Part shown: positions 21,646 to 33,866 of the stretch, one piece after another | Numbering within the stretch: the stretch's first letter is position 1 | How the letters are laid out: each line of letters begins with the position of its first letter | NCBI GenBank assembly: GCA_037974965.1 | Contig: JBBPFI010000003.1 | Coordinates: 62,001-126,000 of the forward strand | Reading direction: 5' to 3' | Source: Dacryopinax spathularia | Lineage: Eukaryota > Basidiomycota > Dacrymycetes > Dacrymycetales > Dacrymycetaceae | DNA length: 64,000 bases | Notes under the pieces: generated by a model | Told to the model about the DNA's origin: nothing | Database searches by the model: none | Seen by the model: only the letters and a program-made list of their open reading frames with translations | Program-made: the position numbers and the translations under genes

Positions 21646-23830
21646 TCAAGCACTCTGTAGGGCTGTTACAACGATTTCGGTCATCGCAATCACGGCCTCA
21701 TCTTCGAGCTTCTGCCCTACAAGCTGTAAGTTCACCGGCGCGTCCTTGTACACCTCCGGCGATGTGTCTAGATGAAATGATCAGACATGGTATAGGCATC
21801 TACTGTTTATGATACTTACATAGATTGTATGTCAGTTCATCCTGCGGGCAATGGAACTCGTGAGGTGGTTGAGGCAAGTCGATGGCAGGATCGACGACCG
21901 TAACGGGGAAAGTTGAAGCGGGATAATCCAGGGTATTGCAGAACGACGTGTAGTAGGAATACCTGTTTCAACTTCAGCATTTGTCTGTTTCTGTATCGAA
22001 CCGTCACTGACGTGTTCTTCCCATGAGGTGGTGCAACGTAAGGCGCGACCGGGGTGATAAGGCCGTCAATAGGTCGCCCGGTCCCCGTCTTCTCCGCGGT
22101 CGCCATCCAGCCATCCAAGTACTCCTTCCTCAGCGCTCTCAACTTCCATTGTATCTGCCACAACTCATAGGCCGTGAGCGGCTTCAGCGGCTCCGGAACG
22201 GTACCGCCCTTGTTCAGGGGCGCAGCTCCGAATGGCATATCGAGCTGTTCAGCAGGCGGCACATCGGGCGCCATGCTCTTCAAGAGCGGTTCGCGAGTCG
22301 GGACGCAGGCATCATGGAAGTTCTCTCCACCATCGGCGTAGAAGACAGACATGGCGTGAGAACGAAGGACGGCATGGGAAACAGGCGGAATCCAGTCGAC
22401 GACTGGAGAATATCATCACAGGGTGATCGCGGAGAGAAGTGGCTTGCTTACCAGTATGTCCAGCGGCAAGCAGAGCCTTCTTCGTCATCTCCATCGCTCT
22501 GATTACCGGCGGGTGCGGCTTGATCACTCCATCGTCCCACATGAAGGCGAAGCACATTTTCTTGCCTTCGCCATGCTTCTTCAGCTGATATTCTCCCTCA
22601 TCCCAAGGCTTGCGGATGCATACGGGGTCGTACAGCCATGGCTCGCCCTCGAGGACTGCCTTAGTGAAAACCCGCAATCCCGAAAGTGAGGCACAAAGGG
22701 GGCCAAGCACTGATGGGATACATTCTTGCCCAAGAGAGGAGTTCATCGCGCCTTCATACGGTATCCTGGATTATCGTCAGCCAGGTTGGGGTGGACCACG
22801 TAAATATTGCAACCGATTGTATGATGGTCGAAGACCATATAGACCACAAAAGCCAGCCGGGATCCGAACGCTTCCTCCGATGTCCTAAATGACAATGCTT
22901 CAGAGATGTAGCAGGCAGTCGCCGCTGATCGCTTACAGATCCCACACCCATCAAAGAACCGCCAAGAGCAATGAGAGAGCCCTCCCCTCCACTCGAGCCA
23001 CCCGGTGTTAAGCTGCGGTTGTATGGATTCGTTGTCCTGCCAAAGATGACGTTGAACGTCTCCGGGAACATCAGAGTCTAGACCGACTTCAGCATACTTC
23101 AGCCTGAAAGCGGGTTATGCATACCTGCGGAACGTTCGTCCGCACAAATGGTACTGCTCCCGCCCCAAGCAGCACATCTGCCCAATGGGTGAATCATGGA
23201 GCCGCGTGCACCGAGGAAGTCCCATACCAACAAGTACCGCGTTCTTCTTAGCTGGCTTCCCTACCCAGCTAACATAGCCTGGTACGCCCACGATAAGCAG
23301 TTGCGAGAGGAAGGGGGATGCGACTGACCCATAACAGTATCCAATCCTTCGATACAAATCTGGTCTTTCAAGCTGACGGGCAAGCCGTGCAGAGGTCCGA
23401 CTGGGTTGCCCGTCTCCTTGAGATGCTTATCCAGCGATCCCGCCCATGCGAGTGCTTTCTCGATAAAGATCTCTGTCAAGCAATTCGTCTAGGAAGATCG
23501 CGTCTATGTTCAGAGCAGACCATGACCCGAGATGATCCCACGAACGACTTGATGGGCAATGATTGCCCGCTTATAGAACGCAGAGGTCACCTCAACCGCG
23601 CTGTATTCACCAGAAGCCAGCTTGGGAAGCAAGATGTCCGCATCCTTAATGCTCGTAATCTCGAGTTCCTTCGGAGTGAGCAAGCCGCAGCTCTCAGGAA
23701 CGGACATGACGTTCAGCACGTCCTCCGGAGGAGGCGTAATCAGCCATTCCTTTGGGATCTTCGCGATCTGCTCCGCTTTCTTACGCGCTGCAATCGTCTT
23801 CCAGCTCGGTGCCTCCTGAGTGTCACCCAT
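21646..23830 (-). CDS. Acetamidase-type amidase (amidase signature family)
   Basis: Serine amidase of the AmdS-like fungal group, which frees ammonia from small amides for nitrogen nutrition. From the ATG at 23830: [17 protein letters not shown] and IPKEWL, the usual N-terminus. Across introns come [24 protein letters not shown] with the catalytic Lys, [11 protein letters not shown], then [15 protein letters not shown] and [17 protein letters not shown] with the cis-Ser loop. GVGS joins [10 protein letters not shown] across an intron, placing the nucleophile Ser in GGSVR. The C-terminal part has [29 protein letters not shown] and [10 protein letters not shown]. About 560 residues and seven or more short introns. 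The triad Lys/cis-Ser/Ser is complete. The frame is open to 24037, but without a conserved start. Next gene upstream, on the same strand, is an M20 peptidase 264 bp away. Confidence 0.88.
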
Positions 23831-24093
23831 GTTGCCCAGATGTGAGAGGTAAAGCAGGACAAGTAACAAGCCCAGGCATGTTTGCGAGTCAGGTATCAAA
23901 GTGCAGAGATAAGGGTCTGCCGATGTATTCGGTCGGAACGAGCGGGATAACAACGGCACTTGATTGGGCCGAATGACCCGAATGTTTCGAAGGCACGCGT
24001 CACGCGTTTGGGCGCTTATTCTCGCCCAGTTTAACAAGCCTTGGTGCTAGGCGAGCTAAATAGCAATAAATCTATAGTCCTCCATCTGCTTTT

Positions 24094-25850
24094 CTACTGC
24101 GGTTTTCCGGCCTTGAAATCCTTCATGACCTGGTCCGCAAAGTCCTTGTCCAGCAACACCCTCAGCCCAGCAAGCGCAATCCCCTTGGCAGCGAACAGCG
24201 TCGCTGTATGCGCTTCGGGCGTAGCAGCAGCATCCGCAAACAATCTCGTATGATTTCCTCCATCCTTCACAGTGGGAATGGCGAACATCGGATGCAGGCC
24301 CGGAAGAGCGTAGCTGATGTTGCCGAAGTCTGTTGAACCGCCTATCGCGCCGTCTGCACCAGGGTCGATGAACATCCCATATCGGCCCTCACAGATGCGC
24401 GAGTATTCGGCGACAAGCGCGCCATTCTGGAAGACGTCGTACATGACAGTGGATGGGTCGTAGGTCAACTTGGTGTTGGTGGCGTGCGCACCGGCTCTGT
24501 TGGATGATCAGACACCGAGCTGGTTCGACAAGCATGTAGTAACGCACTCGAAACATGCTTTGACTCTCGGCTCAAGCGCTTCCACCTCCTTGTATGTTGG
24601 CGCACGTACGGCATAGCTGAGCTTGGCATAGTCCGGGATGACTGCGTATAATCAGTCCCGGCACTAGAACAAGGCAGAGGCGACACGCACTATTGGGAGC
24701 CCAGTCCTTCCCGCCGACAATCCCGTGTATGCGATGCGTCGGCTTCACCTGCTGGCGCAGGGCAGAGATAGCCGAGTAAGAAACGAACGCAGCATCGAGA
24801 GCATTCCTGCCTTCCCACGGCGCCGCACTCGCATGCGCCGTATGACCAGCAAACTCAGCAGTGATTCGCTGGACGGCGAGAGATGAGCCTGTGCCTGTCC
24901 CACGTGCACGGCCGGGACCAGGGTGGATCCTGCGCCCAGTTGGTAAGTAGCCGTTCGAGTATGTTATGGTGCACATATACGCACATCAAGCAGGCAGCAA
25001 AGTCCTTGTATGCGCCTTTCTTCAGCAGGATGATCTTCCCTCCTCCACCTTCCTCGGCCGGCGTACCGATAAGGCTGACCGTGCCCGGCAAGTTATGCTT
25101 CTTCAACGCAGCTGCAACTCCAAGCGCTGCAGCCACACCACTGTTACCTCATCAGCCCTTCCTGACTCATGCCCCGTGATATCATGAACGCACCCAATTG
25201 CGATCAAGTTATGCCCACACGCATGCCCGATCCCGGGCAGTGCATCCATCTCCGAGTTGAAGCCTAGCGTCCGGCCGCCAGAGCCAAAGGTAATGGTCGC
25301 AAACCATGCAGTCTCCAGTCCCAGATAGTGTCGGGTAACGTTGAAGCCGTGCGACTCCATAAAGGAGGTGAGGGTGTCATGAGCGTATCTGGAGGTGCCT
25401 GTCAGTCGATCTCGACCGCAGAGGTTGATAGCACGCACTTCTCCTGGAAAGCCAGCTCGGGATGATCTGTATGAACGTCAGCTATCTTCATGCTTGCGGG
25501 TCGTGAGAGCACGTACCGTGGATCTTCAAGCTTAGCTCCCTCAGCTCGCCATTCAGCGCATCGATCGTTTCCTCCACAGTCCGAGTAGCGGCCTCGTCAA
25601 ATGCATATCCAGCCGAAGAATACACAGGAAGAGGATCTTCCTCGCCCAGATGCCAGAGCTTCTTCTCCGTTCCATCGTCAGCGTGCTGAGGGACAGAGAA
25701 GCCGCAGCAGCCAGTTAACGCGAGTGGGTCAGTAGAGGAGTGGTCATGCGTATGAGGGGCCGCGACGGGTGCGACGGGTGCAGAGTTGGCAGGAGCGCCT
25801 CGCCGCCTACGAAGGAAGGAGAAGCAACCGGGCACGCTGTCCTCCGCCAT
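24094..25850 (-). CDS. M20 family peptidase/amidohydrolase, PM20D2-like (copy 1)
   Basis: Zinc amidohydrolase of the M20 dipeptidase/aminoacylase group, acting on amide bonds of small acyl or dipeptide substrates in the cytosol. The N-terminus MAEDSVPGCFSFLRRRR and an Ala/Pro/His-rich stretch precede the catalytic domain. Motifs: FNSEMDALPGIGHACGHNLI (metal ligands; the GHACGHNLI form is typical of PM20D2), GTPAEEGGGGK (catalytic Glu pair), then the lid domain with EFAGHTAHASAAPWEGRNAL (ligand His), and NISYALPGLHPMFAIPTV. It ends DFKAGKPQ at 24094. Five or six introns at about 24490, 24645, 24950, 25140, 25385 and 25465. A paralogue lies at 50043-51726 with about 80 percent identity over the last 70 residues. 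No secretion signal seen. Confidence 0.85.
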
Positions 25851-26188
25851 CCTGGTCGTCGTAGAGCTCCAAGTACGACAGTTGGTGGTGAGCAGGAGGA
25901 CTGTTGTCCATATTGGATGGCGTCAACACCCCGCCATTTCAGGGTTCGGCGTTCGGGGAAGCAACGTCCCGCGGATTTCGGTCGGATGACGGCCGAGAGC
26001 GCATACACTCAGCGATTTTGTTTCGAGGCAAGCAAGGGATAGCAATAGATAAGACAGATCTTATTACAGTAACACCATGTGGAACAAATGTTAGACGACG
26101 CGGTTGTGATGAGCGCTCGAGACGATTATTCCTCCTCTGGGTCGAGCGCGACTCTTCTCTATCCTCCGGCACTAGGGCAGAGCCAGCC
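25851..26188. other. Spacer, promoter of M20 copy 1 and 3' end of LEO1
   Basis: No gene or repeat seen in these 338 bases. Confidence 0.4.
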
Positions 26189-27906
26189 TCATGTTGTTGA
26201 CCTTCCCCTATCCTCCTCCTCCTCACTCTCAGGTTCATCCATCGCTTGTTCAGGTGCTGGATTCTCATCCGCATTCCCATCATCAGCACCTCCCCCTGAT
26301 GACCGTTCCTTCTTTGCCTTTTTTCGCTGCCGCCGTTCCTCCTCCATCGCATCCTCTGCAAGCTCGATATCATCTTTCTCCTCTTCTTCTTCCTCTTCTT
26401 CATCCCGGTGACGTGACCGCTTCCGCCCTCGAGCGGGCGACCCTTCCTCATCATCATCTTCGGCATCTTCCTCGCCCTCCTCTTCCGAGTCCTTAACAAG
26501 GAAGTCGTCCTCTTCGTAGCTGCCCGCTCTGCGACCTTCCCTCGGCGGAGCTTTCCGGGGCGTATCCCTGGCTCTCCTCCTTCCACCACCCTCCTCGTCA
26601 TCCTCTTCATCTTCCTCCTCTTGATACTCCTCCTCCTCATCGCTCCACATCTCCTCACCTCTCCTTCCCCTGACAATCGTTCTCCTCTTTCTTGGTGTAC
26701 CCAACCCGTTCGCTGCCCGCTCCTTCGTTCGGCTCTTGGCCGCCCGCCTGCTCTCCTCCTTCAGCAGCTCCTTGTGCCTCGCTTCAGGCGCAAGGTCGCC
26801 ATCCTGAGTCATGAGAAGCCTTGCGATCTTGCTATGCTTCTGCCCGATAGCGCGTACGAGATCACGATGTGTGCGGCTATTAAGACCGGTAGGACGGAGC
26901 GCCATTGAGCCTGTGAGTGCTCGAACCGCTTGGAGGATACCGGGTGCCTCCATCTGTACGACGGCGAAGGACGTATCACGGGAGGTGGGCGCGTCTTCAG
27001 GGTTTTGCGTGATGTCCCAAAACTCGGTACCGACTTGCAGCGACATCGTTCCGTCGGACCATTTGACGATGCGGGAATTTGACTCTTTCCTCTGAACAGC
27101 TACTTTAGCATCTATTCCCTATGCAAGGTCATGGATGCTCACCATCTGGCTATCCTCGCCCTTGACCCATCGCCACCTCAGCGCGTTCTTCACCTGATAT
27201 TGGATGAAGTGGCTCATTTCCTGGACCTTCTGGGCTTTCGCTTCGGGGGTAGGAGCGCTCATGACGTCCGGATCGTTCATCTCTGGACCTTGGTATGTCA
27301 GCGGCTCGAATGGCTTCGGATCTATGGTGACGTAGTTGGGCAGATGTAGCATCCAGTACTGTGATAGTGCACATCCAATCAGACGCGCTCTTCCTAGCCA
27401 TGGAAGAGATGCCGCACCTTTCCGTCGCTCGACTCTGGACGTGGCAGCTTGGGCGCATACACCTCCGCAGTGATGGTGCTGACTGGCACCGGCTCCTCAT
27501 CATCGTCGTCCTCAGCATATTCCAATGCCTTCCGCCTCTGCCTCTCGGGACTATCCAGTCCGTCCAGATCACGTCCCTCATCACCCGAAGCAAGCGCTCG
27601 TCCTTCCTGCTCGTCCACGTCCGGGTATTCCTGCTTCGCGGCCAAATCCCCTTCATCCCCTCCCTCTCCACCAGCTTCGGCCTCCTCAACAGCAGCATCT
27701 CCGAACAAGTCGTCATCGTCATCGTCTTCCTCAGCAGGTAAAGGTGCGAGCGCCGTAGGGTCCCTCTCCTCCGCCTTGTGTTCCTCGCCGGGTGAAGGGA
27801 TGTCGGCGCCCATCATATCTGGGTGGTCGTCGCCTCTTGACGGTGACAGGACCTGCTTGAACTCGCCGGCGAGCTCATCGTGTGCGAGTGAGTCGGCGAT
27901 AGACAT
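26189..27906 (-). CDS. LEO1: Paf1-complex subunit Leo1
   Basis: Nuclear RNA polymerase II elongation factor; with Paf1, Ctr9, Cdc73 and Rtf1 it supports histone modification during transcription. The start MSIADSLAHDELAGEF opens an acidic, disordered head of about 165 residues (EEDDDDDDLFGD). After an intron the Leo1 domain begins: YWMLHLPNYVTIDPKPFEPL, VKNALRWRWVKGEDSQM, then across an intron RIVKWSDGTMSLQVG, TEFWDITQNP and RTHRDLVRAIGQKHSKIA. The rest is a long charged tail with Asp/Glu and Lys/Arg tracts, ending DRGRSTT. About 525 residues. This acidic head, folded core and charged tail are the family layout. Two introns. It is divergent from an F-box-like gene. Confidence 0.92.
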
Positions 27907-28529
27907 TGTTCCTCTTTTCGAGAAATGTGCTCCCAAGTTAATGGGCTTTTGACTGCAAGTTGAAGGTAGTTACACTGACGCGCATGAACGCGGGAACAAA
28001 GGATACATTCAGAAGGCACTGCCACCGATGTTGGCATTCGTGTCTTTGACGTGTCTATAGGTCCACCGCGGACGATGGATTCCCTGTCTCCTGAACTGAT
28101 AACGAGGTCCACTCAGTGCGTAGCCGATCCTCATTAGAATCAGTCTTCCTCTAACTCTTGCAAGTCAAACCGAATCAACATCGGAATCGCCGAGGTTCCC
28201 AATGGCTCTACGCTCCGGCCCGCTTAGTGCGACACTTTCCACAAAGCAGTGTACCAGTGAAGTCCGGATCGTTCTAGTCCTAGCAATGTAGCCGTTCCTC
28301 GACGGAGAAGATTGCAAGATGGTCGAAGCACCGAGGTCATGGCGTCCATTATTCCAACTATAGCGCGGAGCCAAAAGCAAGAGCAAAATTGACTTATTCC
28401 GACCTGCCAAACGACGCGACGCGCCAGGTCCGCGTCGCGTCACAACCCTTGCCACGTCGTGTGCGAAAATCGAAATCACTTCTCCTCTGACCTACTTACT
28501 CTACACACTCGCTTGTGCATATCGATATG
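27907..28529. promoter_or_regulatory. Divergent promoter region, LEO1 / F-box-like copy 1
   Basis: About 620 bases between two starts. No TATA box or coding region that I can support. Confidence 0.35.
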
Positions 28530-30088
28530 ATGCGGTCCATTTGGAGGATACCCGAGGTCGCTCAAATGATTATCGGATACCTGCCCGAGGAGGACCAGAA
28601 ACGAATCTTACCATGCTCACGCCGTGACTTCGAACTGGCCTCGCCCATCGTTTGGGGGAGCGCAAAGACCGAACACATTCGAAGGCTTGAGTTTTCCCTC
28701 CAAGAGCAGAACGATGAAAATGAAGTGCGTGTTCTCCTCTATTCACCCCCACTACTCGCTAACTGTTTGACAAGGTATCGGCACGTACCACACTGTATCT
28801 CTCCCTTGTACAGAGACTGCGATTGGATGGTGACCTCTGGTTTTCGACCTTTTGGCTGCAAAAATACACCGACCTGGAGGACACCGGAAAGGCAGTCCGG
28901 TGACTGCACGTTCTGCTCTCCAAGCCCCTGCTTAGTCGATCCTGCTTTCAACGCCTGCGATGTCTGACTATCGAAGTATCTTCTATTCGACACCTTCAAG
29001 TGGCGAAGATGCTCATGCGACCAACCTTACAAGAAGTGATATTCCAATCGCTCATGACCGAACACGATCCTGCTGATACCGTGACCTTCTGGAAAACGGA
29101 GTTCGAAGCGACGATGCAAGCCCTTACTGCGGCGCGGTATCTCACGAAGCTCTCCCTAGCTGAAGGGAGATGGATCGCTCCATTTGAAACATCACTTCAG
29201 CATGCGCTCCCTGCGTTCACGCACCTCACGCATCTTTCATGCAATGTCCTCCCTTCTTTCGCCATCATGGTGCAACTGCCCTCGTTGATATCTCTGATTG
29301 GCACATATGCACGAGCTATGTCTCCTTCATCAGATATTGACTGTGTACCCGCGTTTCCCAGCCTGAAGGTATTCAAGTGCACTGACACGATCGGAATGCT
29401 GGATGCTTGCGGCTTGCTTTCAAGACTGACATCCCTTACCGAGCTGCAGCTTCAAGTACATACCGACGAGCGGGACGATTTTCGTGAACTCCTTTCCTGT
29501 ATCGCACTGTCCGGCGGATCGCTACGCAAGCTGCACCTCCATACCCGATCCTATCATCTCGTCTACGTGCACGACATTTCACCGCTCTACAACTGTCATG
29601 GCTTCACGGATGTCCACATCGAGATGGAGGCGGACACGTTTCTCTGTACCGATGCAGACCTGCACGGCATGGCAACCTCTTGGCGAAATCTTTGCCAGCT
29701 TGACCTGGAGCTCGATGGGCTGGAGGACGTATTACCGGACAAGGAGCGGCCCCAGATTTTCTGGTCAATTCTGCGCTATTTTGCCACCTTCTGCCCCAAT
29801 ATGACCGACCTCGCCTTGCGTGGCTTTCGTCAAACTCCAGAACCACACGGAGTCGATTTCTCGCCCCTACCCGTGGGGCTGCTGGACCTGCCTCTCTCGA
29901 TCAACGGCTCCAACTTCCTCTACGGAAAATACCACGAACAGGTGCAGCTGGCGCGTTATATTGGACGGTTATACGCTGGTCGAAAGATCGAGCTTATCGA
30001 TGGTGATCCTGCTCTCCAAGTCTTCCTGGACGAGCAGACCGACTTGTTCCAAAGGGGAATGCGCTATCAGCAGTCGCTCACTGGATGA
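28530..30088 (+). pseudogene. F-box-like/LRR family copy 1, with an in-frame stop
   Basis: First of four family members in the window. MRSIWRIPEVAQMIIGYLPE and CSRRDFELASPIVWGS form the F-box-like head. A 60-nt phase-0 intron (28725-28784) lies where the other copies have theirs. The next exon reads VSARTTLYLSLVQRLRLDGD, then TGA at 28901-28903 in the same frame, then LHVLLSKPLLSRSCFQRLRC and the long C-terminal part to 30088 (VARYIGR-like end, FQRGMRYQQSLTG). The stop sits in a variable linker about seven residues longer than in copies 2 and 3. No GT-AG pair I could find removes it cleanly. Either a young pseudogene, a missed intron or a sequencing error. Other family features (Leu-rich body, GRLYAGRKIELIDGDP end) are intact. 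Confidence 0.6.
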
Positions 30089-31646
30089 AAGCGATGACTA
30101 TGGACCAGCACCGCCTACACCGCCGTGATGCTCCACGACAAACGCCACTTGCTCATCGGAGACTTTAATATTGTGGTGGCCATGACTGTCACTCTCTCTT
30201 CTACCCTTCAGTATAACTTACGCTGAGTTGCTTAAGCTGCATATCGTTGCCTTCCTCCCGGACTGTCTCTCCTCGCAAATCACTCTCCTTGTTCTGCAGT
30301 CACCCCTTCCAATTACCTAAACCGTCCCATAATTACTGTAATAGATTCAGCTCGATCCACGGGCCTGGGCTGACAACACCTGCCATCTTTCTATGCGGTA
30401 TTTCAAGTAATAGTATTTCACTTGCTCATGCATGCATATCATCCCACGTCTCCAGAATCATATTCCCTACGCTGCCGTCCGTCTGAGGAAATGCCCCCTC
30501 CCCCCCCCTTCCCCACTCACTCCTCTCTACCGGCAAATCTCCTTTCCATCTTGAAACCACGTTCATCTATCCCCGCTGCTCGACATCACGTACAGCAACT
30601 TCCGCCATTTCCTTCTTCATCCCCCCATCTCCTCAAATCCAGCACGTCCTGCGCACGTGTTTCCAACCCATGCTCATCCCCTGTCTTGACCTTCTTCTTC
30701 TCGCCCAGCACACCCTTCAGAACAGGTACATCCCTCACCAACTGGATGGATGACTACGGCCATGCCAAGTTCTCCGCTCTACATTTGCGCTCCCACGACG
30801 GGCAGGTCTTGGACAGGGAAGAGGACGTGAGACGTATTTCGTTTGTAATAAGTTGGAAACAACTGCTCAACTTGCTGCTTCTCCTCCCCATCGTATCTCC
30901 AACCTACAATTTGTAGATAGAAAGGGATGGATGGGAGGCGGTTGCGTACTCGGCAGGAAGAGCATAACCACTCAGCAACAACCGTTTCCTCCCTTCTCCC
31001 CAAGTTCCTTCGTCCGTGTTCTGGCAAACCTGCTCGCGGTGTCCTCCGCCGCCCCTGCAGCGACCCTCGCCCCCTTCCCCCGACCTCAGCGACTGTTCCT
31101 CCACCTCCTCGCAGGCAGGTTCCTCAGCACAGGATCCATTTTGTACACCATGATAACCTCGCCGAACCCGGACTCGCTCTCGCCCTCCCGCTCAAGTCGT
31201 ACGCCTCCACCGCATACTACATGGGTTTTCCTAGATCGGCATGTCCTAATCAGGTGAATGTGAGGCGAGACCTTGGAGCCTGGAGGGTCCTCAGTATTAT
31301 GCATGGATGACTGAGTCCTGCGCGGTGCCATACCCACCACCATTTGAGGCATAACTACAACCATCCTTTTCGTCCGTCTTTTATACTGGGCTTCCCCTGC
31401 AATCACGCGCGTATCCTCTGTCTGCATTCGATTCTCGCTATTCTCGGGGAAACCAACGTAGATATATCCGGTATATAACGAGCTCGGAGAGAAAATAGCG
31501 TCCGGCTGCATTCAGCGCGGCCGCTGAGCACGGACGGGTTGCCCCTCACAATTCTCCTTCGCGGCTTCGACGATCATCGTCTCAAAACCAGCGCGCATCC
31601 GACCTTTCCTTCTTCCACTCCAGAGGTTTTGCTTGCACCATACCCG
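30089..31646. other. Intergenic 1.6 kb, no supported gene
   Basis: Between two tandem F-box-like copies. Pyrimidine-rich blocks (for example around 30490-30640) give long shadow frames on both strands. A minus-strand frame starting with ATG at about 31511 (MQPDAIFSPSSLYTGYIYV) has no family features. I leave it uncalled. Confidence 0.35.
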
Positions 31647-33238
31647 ATGCATCCTGTCTGGGGTATACCTGAAGTAGCCGGCATGATCATAGGGTATCTG
31701 CCCACAGCGGCTCAGAAACGACTGTTACAATGCTCGAAACGAGACTTTGAGCTTGCATTGCGGGCTGCATGGGAAACCAGCACCAGTAAAGAGATTGGTG
31801 TACTCTTATCGTCATTTGCACTAGAAAGCGAACAGATCGATGTGAGGACTTTCTCCGCAACACAGAGCCTGTGACGGTAACTTATTACTAAACGCTGCAG
31901 CAACTTCTGAAGTCGTGCGATCGCTTCCTTCTCTACACATCAGCCATCCGCAGATTAGACCTTCTGGAGCCACGAGGACAAACCCATACTCCCAGTGTGT
32001 TGGATTCACTTCTATCTCTGTACGACGTCCTCTCCATTTTGGGTTTCCCACAGTGCTGCTTTCCTCGTCTGCAGTATCTCACCATCCCAGTATCGTTACC
32101 CCGGCATCTTCGCCTAACGAGAATGCTGATATCGCGGACGTTGGAAGAAGTACGGATTCAGCATCCCGCACGCCGACTGGAATTGGGCAATAGGGCGGTT
32201 TGGGAGAAGGAATTCAGTGAGATTCTGCGAGTCCTCTGGGCAAGTGAAAGGCTCAAGACAGTTTCTTTCACCGGATACTGGGCCTTCGCGGTGCTCGACT
32301 ACCATTTCGAACTTGCTCTCCCAAACTTCAAGAAGATATCGCATCTCACCTGTCCGGAGTTGCCCGCCTCGCGGTCCTTCGTATCTGCCCTTGTCCACCT
32401 ACCCTCGTTAGTGTCCCTGCACTTCGATGTTCCCCAAGACTCGGAGGAGGAGGTGCTACCAGGATATATCGACGACCTTCCGACATTCGCAGCTCTGAAA
32501 ACATTCAAGGTCCATTACGCTACTGATGTAGCTAATGTGCGACCATGGCTTTCCAAGATGCGGTCTCTTAATAAGCTATCTCTCGCGTTATGGTCGATCA
32601 AGGAAGATCTGGAGCCAGAGGGCGAGGTTCGGTTACTGTTATCCTGCATCGTACATTCCAGCGAAACACTCTCCTACCTCCAACTCAATCTGCAGGTCGA
32701 AGCATCCCTTTCTATGCCCGATATCTCTCCCCTCTATGCTTGTCGCAATCTCGTGACGGTGGATTGCACTTTAAAGGTGGCGGGATTTGCTTGCTGCGAG
32801 GCAGACTTCGACATAGTTGCACCCTCTTGGCCGTGCTTGCAATCTTTCCATTTCGAAGTCGCCCTGACCGGCGGGAGTAACCGGCTTGAGAATCCCCCAC
32901 CCCGACTCAGTTGGTCTATTCTGCATAAACTTGTCCGATGCAGTCCCGAGTTGTGCTGCATCACCGTGCGTGGCATTGAGTTGGTCGAAGGATCGGCTGG
33001 CCTGGAACTACCTCCACTGCCGGTGAAACATCTGGATCGTACCGTCTGCATCGAGGTCCTCGATTTCGACTTCCATATCTCGTATACCAAGCTAGCCCGT
33101 TTCCTGGGGCGCTTGTTCCCTGGCCGAAAAGTGGAGTTCAACGACGGAGACCCCGAAGACGAGATTCAGAGGCTCCTGGATCTCCAAACCGAATATTTCC
33201 GTAGCGGCCAGCAGCACCAGCAAGCAATCGCAGGATGA
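31647..33238 (+). CDS. F-box-like/LRR family copy 2
   Basis: Likely substrate adaptor of an SCF-type ubiquitin ligase, inferred only from the F-box-like head. MHPVWGIPEVAGMIIGYLPT and CSKRDFELALRAAW give the head (residues 1-45). A 59-nt phase-0 intron (31842-31900) follows residue 65. Exon 2 has FLLYTSAIRRLDL, FPRLQYLTI, then Leu-rich strands at about 25-residue intervals (LPNFKKISHLTCPEL, LVHLPSLVSLHF, MRSLNKLSLAL, SWPCLQSFHFEV, CSPELCCITVRGIEL), as in irregular leucine-rich repeats. It ends LARFLGRLFPGRKVEFNDGD and QQHQQAIAG. About 510 residues. No transmembrane segment or signal peptide. Confidence 0.72.
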
Positions 33239-33866
33239 ACGGTGAAATTGTGTCCTATGGACGATCATCCGCTTCAAGCAAACAATTTGTACCGTTACCA
33301 TCTGCTCATCATACGCGATTGATTCCCCTCTCGCATGTTATGATACAGCCTTCAGGTGCTCACCGTGTTTCTGCGCTGTGTTCTAAACCCTCCTTGCATT
33401 GTGATCCATGCTGGGAATTCCCCTCTCCTCGCCCCTCTCGCCTCGCGCGAATGGATGCCTTCTTGAATTCATCATTCAATGCCCCCTATGAACCTTTCCA
33501 GATTTGAGCAGTGCAGGTACACTGCTCTCAACCAAAAGGCCAAAGATTTTCCAACATACATGGCTCGGGGCGCTTCCGGCACATCCGAACGCACGACTCG
33601 CATGCAACATAACATTATATCGTAGTATGACCGTACCTCTAACAGTGCACGAAGTGGAGTAGGCTAATAGAGATTCGGGACTGCTCTGAAAGAGACTCGT
33701 CCGCGCCGAATAGATAGTAGAGTAGGGTGTACCACTCGGCGACTCCTAACAGCTACATACGTACATCAACCACAACCCATCCACCCATGTCCACACGCAT
33801 TCCTCCGGTCTCTCACAGCTCGGCGATATGGAGAGAAATCCGAAGCTTGCGCCCAAGGCCCCGAGC
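33239..33866. other. Convergent 3' region, F-box-like copy 2 / RIM2
   Basis: Two genes end facing each other. No gene seen in these 628 bases. Confidence 0.45.

Noticed and set aside
30422-31511. Four frames of 126-164 codons
   Set aside because: Pyrimidine-rich intergenic DNA; they overlap each other and resemble no protein.
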